Of a stretch of 6,666 bases of DNA, positions 1 through 6,343 are shown piece after piece. The first letter of the stretch is position 1; every line of letters begins with the position of its first letter. Made by a program: the position numbers and the translations under genes. The stretch lies in NCBI GenBank assembly GCA_945897765.1, contig CAMDGP010000123.1, forward strand, positions 1 through 6,666, written 5' to 3'. The notes under the pieces are model-generated. The model was given only the letters and a program-made list of their open reading frames with translations. It was not told the DNA's origin and searched no databases. The DNA comes from Chitinophaga pinensis. Lineage in GTDB: Bacteria; Bacteroidota; Bacteroidia; Flavobacteriales_D; Crocinitomicaceae.

Positions 1-1629
1 CCTGTAGCTGGTGAAGCTCCAGTTGTTGTATGTTCATTAGGTGATGCCTCTTGCACAGAAGGCGAAGTTTCTGAAGCTTTTCAAATGGCAGCGTTGAAGC
101 AATTTCCGATTGTTTATTTAGTACAAGATAATGGGTGGGATATTTCAGCAAATGCAAGTGAAACAAGAGCGCAAGATATTACGCAATATGCAAAAGGTTT
201 TCATGGAATTGAAGTGAGAACAATTGACGGAAGTGACTTTTTGACTTCTTACCAAACCATTAAAGAAGTTTTTGAAATTGTCCGAAATGAAAGAAGACCT
301 TTTATTGTGCATGCAAAGGTTCCACTTTTAGGACATCATACATCTGGCGTTAGAAAAGAATGGTACCGAGACGATTTAGAAGAAGCTGCAACTCGTGATC
401 CATATCCAAAAATCAAAGCGAATTTAGATGATTATGGGGTGAGTTTAGCAGAAATCATAAACATTGAAGCTGAGGTTAGAAATTTAGTTGACGAAGATTA
501 TGAGAAAGCTTTGAATTCTCCTGATCCAGATCCATCTTCAGTGACTGATTTTATTTTTGCACCTACACCAATTACAGAAGAAAAAGGGGAGCGCGAACCT
601 GCCGGGAAAAAGAAAACAGTGATGGTTGATTCTGCTTTATTTGCAGTGAGAGAAATCATGCATCAACATCCAGAAGCGTTATTGTACGGACAAGATGTTG
701 GTGGAAGATTAGGTGGCGTTTTTAGAGAAGCTGCAACCTTAGCTCAAACTTTTGGTGACGACCGCGTTTTTAACACACCCATTCAAGAAGCATTTATTAT
801 TGGTTCAACAGTTGGAATGTCGGCAGTTGGTTTGAAACCATTTGTGGAAGTTCAATTCGCAGATTATATTTGGCCAGGATTGAATCAATTATTCACAGAA
901 GTTTCACGTTCCTATTATCTTTCAAATGGTAAATGGCCTGTGAGTTGTGTGATTCGTGTGCCAATTGGAGCTTATGGTTCTGGTGGTCCTTATCATTCTT
1001 CAAGTGTTGAATCAATTTTGACAAATATTCGAGGAATAAAAGTTGTTTATCCATCAAATGGAGCTGATTTAAAAGGATTATTGAAAGCAGCGTTTTACGA
1101 CCCAAATCCAGTTGTGATATTGGAGCATAAAGGTTTGTATTGGTCTAAAATTCCTGGTACAGAAGGGGCAATGTCAATAGAACCAAGTGAAGATTATGTA
1201 ATTCCAATTGGAAAAGCAAGAACCGTTTTAGAAGCAAATGCAACATTTTCGGAAAAAGGAACGTCAGTTGGAATAATTACTTACGGAAGAGGTGTTTATT
1301 GGTCACTAGAAGCAGCTGTAGCTTTTGAAGGACAAGTTGAAATTTTAGATTTAAGAAGTTTGAATCCTTTGGATCACGAAGCAATGAATACGCTATGTCA
1401 AAAACATGGTAAAGTTTTGTTAGTTACTGAGGAATCGATTGAATCTTCATTTACACTTGGTTTAGCAGGAAGATTACAACGAGACAATTTCAAATTTTTA
1501 GATGCTGCTATTTCAATTGTTGGTTCAATTGACACACCAGCAATTCCTTTGAATTCAATTCTTGAAGCTGAACTTTTACCAAATGCAGAGAAAGTAAAAG
1601 TTGGTATTGAAGGCATTTTAAATTTTTAA
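1..1629 (+). CDS. 2-oxoacid (2-oxoisovalerate-type) dehydrogenase E1, fused alpha/beta subunits, 5'-truncated by window edge
   Basis: This is the E1 component of a branched-chain 2-oxoacid dehydrogenase-type complex, which decarboxylates the 2-oxoacid on thiamine diphosphate and passes the acyl group to lipoyl-E2 in the cytoplasm. The frame is open from base 1, giving 542 visible residues; the start lies upstream. The ATG at 85 is internal, because the residues before it already encode the ThDP motif. The alpha half shows GDAS (14-17) and DN (43-44), equivalent to GDG...NN, and the conserved HHTSG loop near 112. A charged linker near 187-205 leads to the beta half, with YGQDVGG, the TPIQEAF catalytic glutamate (about 263), PYHSSS (about 330) and a transketolase C-terminal domain (about 400-533). 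The alpha-beta fusion is usual in Bacteroidota, where the product acyl-CoA can prime branched fatty acids. GDA instead of GDG and DN instead of NN appear to be features of this fused subfamily. Substrate is inferred; a pyruvate or mixed role is possible. No E2 or E3 gene is in the window. Confidence 0.9.
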   Translation, partial: PVAGEAPVVVCSLGDASCTEGEVSEAFQMAALKQFPIVYLVQDNGWDISANASETRAQDITQYAKGFHGIEVRTIDGSDFLTSYQTIKEVFEIVRNERRPFIVHAKVPLLGHHTSGVRKEWYRDDLEEAATRDPYPKIKANLDDYGVSLAEIINIEAEVRNLVDEDYEKALNSPDPDPSSVTDFIFAPTPITEEKGEREPAGKKKTVMVDSALFAVREIMHQHPEALLYGQDVGGRLGGVFREAATLAQTFGDDRVFNTPIQEAFIIGSTVGMSAVGLKPFVEVQFADYIWPGLNQLFTEVSRSYYLSNGKWPVSCVIRVPIGAYGSGGPYHSSSVESILTNIRGIKVVYPSNGADLKGLLKAAFYDPNPVVILEHKGLYWSKIPGTEGAMSIEPSEDYVIPIGKARTVLEANATFSEKGTSVGIITYGRGVYWSLEAAVAFEGQVEILDLRSLNPLDHEAMNTLCQKHGKVLLVTEESIESSFTLGLAGRLQRDNFKFLDAAISIVGSIDTPAIPLNSILEAELLPNAEKVKVGIEGILNF

Positions 1630-1632
1630 ATT

Positions 1633-4584
1633 ATGAGATATATATTGTTGTATTTTTTATTTGCGTTTAGTTTTTGTTTTACTCAAACAAATTGCGATCC
1701 TAATGGTAATCTTGTTATTTTTTCTAATTATGACGGTGGAATTCTCACAATAAATGTGGATCAAAACATTCCTAATTTAAAAATTGGTATTTGCACCTAC
1801 GAACCTGTTCAGGTTAATTTCACTGGAGCTTTCGTAGGGAATATTACACAAGTTGTGTATGCAGGTTTTAACTCAACGCAAAACAATGATAACTGTGGTC
1901 AAGGAAATTTTGTCACATCGATTACGGGGTTAAATCCTGCGCTTGTTTCAATATTTACTAATCCACCAGTTGGATATACTCCTGCACATGGAAATGGAGC
2001 TGGAAGTTGGGGCAGTACAATGATTGGCGCTGCAGGTCTATGTGATACAACTGTATCTGCAGGTGGAGGAAATACTCCCGATGAAATAGTATATTATTTC
2101 GAGCAACAAACCAACGGAATACTGCTGTTTCATCAAACGCAGTATGCTTGTTGGCTAAATGAAACAATTAATTTAACGGTGGGAGGAAATTGCTGTATTC
2201 TACCACCTGATTTGTGTAATCTTGCTGCAACAGTTAGTGTTGTTCCTAATTCAGTTTGTGCACCTTGTAATTATAGTGGACCAAACATTTTAATTAATGA
2301 GTTAATGATTTCTCCTTCAGCTTTTGATGGCTCACTGAGTGGAAGTGGTGGTGTTTCTGACGGTAGAGGAGAATGGATAGAATTGTTTAATCCAAATTGG
2401 TGCGATTCAGTTGATATATCATGTTATTACCTAGGAAATAGTGCACCAGGTTCATTGCCAGGGACACAACCAGGAGGGTATGTTATTCCGCAAGGAACTA
2501 TTATTCCACCTCTTGGTTTGGCAATGATTAGAGGATTTAATGCAACTCCTGTCCCAGCAAATCTTTTAGTTCAAAATGGCGGAAACGTAGTTGAACTTGT
2601 AGTTCCATATAATACAAATGACCAAGGTGTCTGTATAGGTGGCGGCGCTAGTAGATTATGGTTTCCAAATGCAGGCGGATGGTTTGCATTTTATGATTCT
2701 CAAGGTGTACCTCAAGATGCTGTTAGTTGGGCTAGTGGAGGAAGTACACAAGACAAGGCAGGTAATCCATGTATTGCTCAGTTAGCACCTTGTAACTTTA
2801 GTGGTCAACTTGCTAGTTATAATCAAATCCCTAGTAATCGAAAAGCGCAAGCAACAACTGTGGATGCAAGTAGTCATACAGGCCAATCAATTCGCAGAAT
2901 TCCTGATGGAGGTGCATGGATTGGACCAAGTACACCAACTTATGCAACTTGTAATGATCCTGCCAATTGTGCTTTGATTACCGCAATTGCAAACTGTAAT
3001 GGCACAGGAACAGTAAATATTACATTTGGTCAAGCTCCATTTGATTTTCAATGGAATGACCCATTAAACCAAACCACTCAGACCGCAACTAATTTATGTG
3101 ATGGAGTTTATCAAGTTGTAGTCACAGATGCAAACCAGTGTACACAAACATTGACAGCAACTGTTATTACTAATCCTTTTGATTTAACAGCAACCATTGT
3201 TCAACCAGGTTGTAATGCAAACGATGGTTCAATCGAATTTTCACCTTTCGACCCATCTTATGTCTATTCTTGGTTGCCAAATGTTTCCACAACAAATAGT
3301 GCTAACAATCTTGCACCAGGGACGTATGATTTAACCATAACTGATGGCACTTGCTCCTTGGACACAACTGTCATCTTACTCAATCCTGCAGCGTTTACAA
3401 CAACTGTGAGTCAAGTAAATACAACGTGTGGTTTAGATAATGGAAGTATTAATGTTGAAGTTACTCCTTCAACAGGAACTTATTCTTTTACATGGACACC
3501 TAATGTTTCTACAGTTGATTCAGCTTTTGCACTTCCAGCTGGAGATTATACAATTGTAATTACAGACAATATTTGTGCAACTACTCAAAATGTGACCATC
3601 TTATCAAGTGAAGAAATAAGCTCAACTGCTCAAATAACACACACCACTTGTGCACAAAGTGACGGAGCAATAAATATTGATGTAAATCCACCAAGTCAAT
3701 ATTATTATACATGGACTTCTAATGTTTCAACAGTTGATTCTGCAATAAATTTAGCGAGTGGAACTTATGTGATAAACGTAACAGATAGTGTTTGTTATTA
3801 TGACACTACAATCGTGGTTAATACTTCTTTTACACCAACTGATTTATTAGTTAATATCACAGCTTCAAATTGCGGAACAGGCAATGGTGAGATTCAAATT
3901 TCTCAGACTGATGGCGGAATTGCTCCTTATCAATATAGTTTTTCAGGGATGAGTTTTAGTAATATAATGGCGATTGATTCATTGGGTGCCGGAAGTTATG
4001 TGGTAGCTGTTCAAGACGCAAACGGTTGTGAATATCAAGAAGCGGTTGTTGTACCTCAAATACCTGGCCCTTCACAAATAATAACAACATCGCAAAATCC
4101 AAATTGTGGATATAATAATGGCGCAATTGAAATTGTCAATGGAGTAGGAGGAGTAGCGCCTTATACTTATATATTCAATAATCAAGCAGTCACAAATTTA
4201 ATTCAGTCCGATTTGTTAAATGGAAACTATTCAGTTGTCGCAAGTGATTTTTATGGATGTACTACAAATGAAAACATCATATTGATAATGGAAGCTGGGT
4301 TATCTGTTGTGTTTATTCCAAATGTGTTCACTCCAAATTCGGATGATGCTTTAACAAATGAAGTTTGGAAAGTATCAGCAACTTGTACAAAAACTTTTAA
4401 TTGTCAAATTTTTAATCGTTGGGGCTCATTAATTTACGAATTCGATGATTTAAATGGTGAATGGAATGGAAAAACAACCAAAGGAGAAGATGTTTCTGCT
4501 GGTGTTTATTTTTATAAAGTAGAATTGGGATACTTTGACGGAAGAAGTGAAATTTTCCAAGGACATATAACAGTAATAAGATAA
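1633..4584 (+). CDS. Secreted multidomain T9SS type B cargo protein: lamin-tail domain, six SprB-like repeats, gliding motility-associated C-terminal domain
   Basis: This is a predicted exported surface or extracellular adhesin-like protein of 983 residues. The ATG at 1633 gives a signal peptide (MRYILLYFLFAFSFCF, cut near residue 18). The Cys at 15 has no lipobox, so a lipoprotein is unlikely. Residues 20-190 form a Cys- and Gly-rich module I cannot name. Residues about 216-370 match a lamin-tail domain (NILINELMISP, GEWIELFNPNWCDSVDIS, QDAVSWASGG), with SIRRIPDG at 419 near its end. Residues 447-884 hold six SprB-like repeats of 65-71 residues. Residues 893-983 are a CHU_C/TIGR04131-like domain (FIPNVFTPN, QIFNRWGSLIYEF, GVYFYKVE, GHITVIR at the end), the sorting signal for the type IX system in this phylum. 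The usual PNGDGxND stretch is changed to PNSDDALTNE. The gene starts 3 bases after the E1 stop and ends 1 base before the pyrophosphohydrolase start, so co-transcription is likely. Export class is well supported; adhesion is inference. Confidence 0.88.
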   Translation: MRYILLYFLFAFSFCFTQTNCDPNGNLVIFSNYDGGILTINVDQNIPNLKIGICTYEPVQVNFTGAFVGNITQVVYAGFNSTQNNDNCGQGNFVTSITGLNPALVSIFTNPPVGYTPAHGNGAGSWGSTMIGAAGLCDTTVSAGGGNTPDEIVYYFEQQTNGILLFHQTQYACWLNETINLTVGGNCCILPPDLCNLAATVSVVPNSVCAPCNYSGPNILINELMISPSAFDGSLSGSGGVSDGRGEWIELFNPNWCDSVDISCYYLGNSAPGSLPGTQPGGYVIPQGTIIPPLGLAMIRGFNATPVPANLLVQNGGNVVELVVPYNTNDQGVCIGGGASRLWFPNAGGWFAFYDSQGVPQDAVSWASGGSTQDKAGNPCIAQLAPCNFSGQLASYNQIPSNRKAQATTVDASSHTGQSIRRIPDGGAWIGPSTPTYATCNDPANCALITAIANCNGTGTVNITFGQAPFDFQWNDPLNQTTQTATNLCDGVYQVVVTDANQCTQTLTATVITNPFDLTATIVQPGCNANDGSIEFSPFDPSYVYSWLPNVSTTNSANNLAPGTYDLTITDGTCSLDTTVILLNPAAFTTTVSQVNTTCGLDNGSINVEVTPSTGTYSFTWTPNVSTVDSAFALPAGDYTIVITDNICATTQNVTILSSEEISSTAQITHTTCAQSDGAINIDVNPPSQYYYTWTSNVSTVDSAINLASGTYVINVTDSVCYYDTTIVVNTSFTPTDLLVNITASNCGTGNGEIQISQTDGGIAPYQYSFSGMSFSNIMAIDSLGAGSYVVAVQDANGCEYQEAVVVPQIPGPSQIITTSQNPNCGYNNGAIEIVNGVGGVAPYTYIFNNQAVTNLIQSDLLNGNYSVVASDFYGCTTNENIILIMEAGLSVVFIPNVFTPNSDDALTNEVWKVSATCTKTFNCQIFNRWGSLIYEFDDLNGEWNGKTTKGEDVSAGVYFYKVELGYFDGRSEIFQGHITVIR
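2971..4284 (+). repeat. Six tandem SprB-like protein repeats within the secreted protein
   Basis: The repeats lie at residues 447-511, 516-583, 588-657, 662-729, 737-807 and 814-884 of the host protein. Each has an early Cys followed by a (D/N)G-x-I-like strand, a W/Y-containing middle, then G-x-Y-x-(V/I)-x-(V/I)-x-D and a late Cys, suggesting an Ig-like beta sandwich with one disulfide. Repeats 2-4 share an N-V-S-T-x-x-S-A core and form one subgroup. Repeats 5-6 share G-G-(I/V)-A-P-Y and resemble canonical SprB repeats more closely. Repeat 1 is the most divergent. The array is clear in protein but diverged in DNA, so the duplications are not recent. Confidence 0.8.
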
Positions 4585-4585
4585 A

Positions 4586-4978
4586 ATGACAATTAAAGAG
4601 ACGATATCTAATGTTGAACAATTCCACGACGCTTTTGGAATTAAAAACAACTATTCTCCAACAACCAGTTTAACAAAGGATGAGGTTGAATTGAGATTCA
4701 ATTTGATGAAGGAAGAAAATGAAGAATATTTAGAAGCTGCATTGAATGGAGATATTGTAGAAATTGCGGATGCATTAGGAGATCAACTTTACATCTTGTG
4801 TGGAACCATTTTAAGACATGGACTACAATCAAAAATAGAAGAAGTTTTTCAAGAAATTCAACGATCAAATATGAGTAAATTAGATGAAAACGGAAAACCA
4901 ATTTACCGCGAAGATGGAAAAGTATTAAAGTCGAGTTTATACTTTAGACCAAACATTAAATCTATTTTAGAAAAATAG
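4586..4978 (+). CDS. MazG/PRA-PH-superfamily nucleoside triphosphate pyrophosphohydrolase
   Basis: This 130-residue cytoplasmic all-alpha protein probably hydrolyses a nucleotide triphosphate, or a related nucleotide, to the monophosphate plus pyrophosphate. The family's metal motif ExxE-x12-ExxD is complete: E43/E46, then E59 and D62 in DIVEIADALGD, with D66 just after. The tail carries a conserved-looking block, SNMSKLDENGKPIYREDGK (94-112), which I associate with small stand-alone MazG-like proteins of Bacteroidota and phages. That block, and the absence of a His-biosynthesis context, argue against HisE. The ATG at 4586 is one base after the preceding stop and gives a normal length for the family, so it is probably translated by coupling from the secreted-protein gene. 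The real substrate (house-cleaning of modified nucleotides, dNTP pool control or other) cannot be read from the sequence. Confidence 0.85.
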   Translation: MTIKETISNVEQFHDAFGIKNNYSPTTSLTKDEVELRFNLMKEENEEYLEAALNGDIVEIADALGDQLYILCGTILRHGLQSKIEEVFQEIQRSNMSKLDENGKPIYREDGKVLKSSLYFRPNIKSILEK

Positions 4979-5074
4979 TTATTCACGACCACAGCTTGAT
5001 TTCTTTATTGAAGTAGAAAAATAGCTTTCATTCTTATAATTAGTTTTGATTTTAATTATCAATGTACTAGTAAC
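4979..5074. other. Intergenic region between the pyrophosphohydrolase and arginase-like genes
   Basis: These 96 AT-rich bases separate the upstream three-gene cluster from the arginase-like gene. I see no strong GC hairpin followed by a T run, so no intrinsic terminator can be called. The only persuasive signal is the -7-type promoter element at 5041-5048. Confidence 0.6.
5041..5048 (+). promoter_or_regulatory. Candidate Bacteroidota-type -7 promoter element (TAGTTTTG) for the arginase-like gene
   Basis: TAGTTTTG is an exact match to the TAnnTTTG -7 consensus of the Bacteroidota primary sigma factor. It would place transcription start near 5055, about 20 bases before the ATG at 5075. No TTG -33 element is present at the usual 17-23 base spacing; the nearest TTG (5008-5010) is about 30 bases away. 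The call rests on the -7 match and its position. Confidence 0.4.
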
Positions 5075-6223
5075 ATGAAAGATATCTCTATTTATTTTAC
5101 CCCAGTTGAGGTGGACCATTTGAAATTTGAGTACGACCAAATTGGATCGAAAATTATTTTAAACCAACATGATTTTCCAGAAGTAAAAAAAAATAGTTGT
5201 GTCATTTTCTCCGTTCCTGAATTTAGAGGGAATCATATTCCGATAACAAATAACATCAATTCAAAATTTAGAAACGATTTTTATAACCATTATTTTGGCG
5301 GAGAGTGGGGTTTTGAATTGTATGATCTTGGCGAAATTCTTCCAGGAAAAGAATTAACAGACACTTATTACGCAGTTTCAAATGTGGTGGCTGAATTAGT
5401 AAAGATTAACGCAATCCCTATTATTATTGGTGGTAGTCAAGATTTAATTTTCCCCGTTTATAAAGGTTATGAAAAGCTAGAACAGCTAATTAATATTTGT
5501 TCCGTTGATTACGCACTTGATTTAGGGGAACCAAATTCAGAGATAAAATCAAATGGATATTTAAGTCAGATTCTTTTAAACCGACCTTGCTATCTATTTA
5601 ATCACGCAAATATTGGATTACAAATTCCGTATGTAAATCCAAAGCAACTTGATTTATTCGATAAGCTATATTTCGATATTTGTCGTTTGGGTGAATACAA
5701 CAATTCATTCACAAACGCCGAACCTCATTTGCGTAATGCAGATATTATAAATGTTGATTTTGAATGTATTAAAGCATCTGAAGTGCTAACTAATGATGCA
5801 ATTCCAAATGGTTTTAACTCCCAACAAATCTGCCAAATTGCCAAATATGCTGGTATTTCAGATAAATCTACCACCTTCGGAATTTTCAATTATAGCAACG
5901 TAAATGATGTTTCAGATAAGCTTTTAGCTCAAATTATTTGGTATTTCCTAGACGGAGTAGGCAGCAGGAAAGGGGATTTTCCTGTAGGAAGCAAATCAGA
6001 TTACACCAAGTTTCGAGTATTCTTAGAAGAAACTAATCACGAATTGATTTTTTATAAAAGTAATAAATCTGAACGTTGGTGGTTAGAAGTACCTTATCCT
6101 CCTATTGATGGTAAAAAATACGAAAGACATCACATTATTCCGTGCAATAAAGAAGACTACGATAATGCTATGAAAAATGAAATTCCAGATTTGTGGTGGA
6201 AAACCTATCATAAATTGAGTTAA
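5075..6223 (+). CDS. Arginase/formimidoylglutamase-family protein with degenerate metal site
   Basis: This 382-residue soluble protein has the ureohydrolase layout, in which active members use two Mn ions to hydrolyse guanidino or formimino substrates. The motif positions can be followed but are altered. GGDH(S) is GGSQD at 119-123, so the His ligand is Q122. DAHxD is DYALD at 145-149, keeping D145 and D149 but with A147 for the His. SxDxD is NVDFE at 226-230, keeping D228 with E230 in place of Asp. Both histidine ligands are therefore gone. DGVGSRKGDFP (293-303) and a C-terminal block with WWLEVP (335-340), RHHIIPC (351-357) and PDLWWKTY (371-378) look like a conserved extension rather than decay, and the frame is intact. 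It is probably a maintained pseudoenzyme or an enzyme with new chemistry. Databases may label it formimidoylglutamase (hutG), but I would not transfer that activity. The start follows a plausible promoter, with no in-frame ATG close upstream. It precedes a PorP/SprF gene. Confidence 0.82.
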   Translation: MKDISIYFTPVEVDHLKFEYDQIGSKIILNQHDFPEVKKNSCVIFSVPEFRGNHIPITNNINSKFRNDFYNHYFGGEWGFELYDLGEILPGKELTDTYYAVSNVVAELVKINAIPIIIGGSQDLIFPVYKGYEKLEQLINICSVDYALDLGEPNSEIKSNGYLSQILLNRPCYLFNHANIGLQIPYVNPKQLDLFDKLYFDICRLGEYNNSFTNAEPHLRNADIINVDFECIKASEVLTNDAIPNGFNSQQICQIAKYAGISDKSTTFGIFNYSNVNDVSDKLLAQIIWYFLDGVGSRKGDFPVGSKSDYTKFRVFLEETNHELIFYKSNKSERWWLEVPYPPIDGKKYERHHIIPCNKEDYDNAMKNEIPDLWWKTYHKLS

Positions 6224-6343
6224 TCATTATTGAAACTTTTTTCTGTTAATATTTCTATAGTTAATAAATATTACCTATTTTAGCGACCTAATTTAGGGGG
6301 AAATTTTACATTTAATCCTAATGCAAACCGTTAAATAAACCTT
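6224..6343. other. Intergenic region upstream of the PorP/SprF gene
   Basis: These 120 AT-rich bases hold an A/T-only hairpin (arms 6247-6254 and 6266-6273), then a tandem pair of 13-base repeats (6273-6298) and a G5 run at 6296-6300. An A-rich leader without a Shine-Dalgarno site precedes the ATG at 6344. The region probably carries the promoter of the downstream T9SS gene, but the exact start cannot be fixed. Confidence 0.5.
6273..6298 (+). repeat. Two adjacent 13-base direct repeats in the PorP/SprF upstream region
   Basis: ACCTATTTTAGCG (6273-6285) is followed directly by ACCTAATTTAGGG (6286-6298), 11 of 13 bases identical. The second copy contains the perfect inverted arms CCTAA-T-TTAGG (6287-6297). 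A further CCTAA lies at 6317-6321. Both copies also contain TAnnTTAG, one base off the TAnnTTTG -7 element. The block may be a regulator site, a duplicated promoter element, or both. The repeat is seen directly; its role is inferred. Confidence 0.5.

Noticed and set aside
85..87. ATG at 85 as the start of the E1 gene
   Set aside because: The same frame is open to base 1 and already encodes the GDAS...GEVSEAF part of the ThDP site, so the Met is internal and the gene begins left of the window.
893..1105. Minus-strand ORFs of about 66-72 codons (also at 1398-1616, 1958-2167, 4412-4650 and 4698-4901)
   Set aside because: Each lies antisense to a well-supported gene, has no family resemblance, and has the composition expected of a shadow frame.
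1633..1680. Secreted protein as a lipoprotein through Cys15
   Set aside because: The residues before the Cys (F-S-F) do not form a lipobox, and the protein carries a T9SS C-terminal signal.
4586..4978. MazG-like protein as the antitoxin side or effector of a toxin-antitoxin or phage-defence system
   Set aside because: No toxin, nuclease or other defence partner is present; its neighbours are a secreted protein and, after a separate promoter, an arginase-like gene.
6247..6273. Hairpin after the arginase-like gene as an intrinsic terminator
   Set aside because: The 8-base-pair stem is entirely A/T with an 11-base loop and no clean T run, so it would be weak and could arise by chance in such AT-rich DNA.
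6321..6338. Five-codon ORF (ATG CAA ACC GTT AAA TAA) upstream of the PorP/SprF gene as a leader peptide
   Set aside because: It is too short, has no ribosome-binding evidence, and contains no codon run typical of attenuation.
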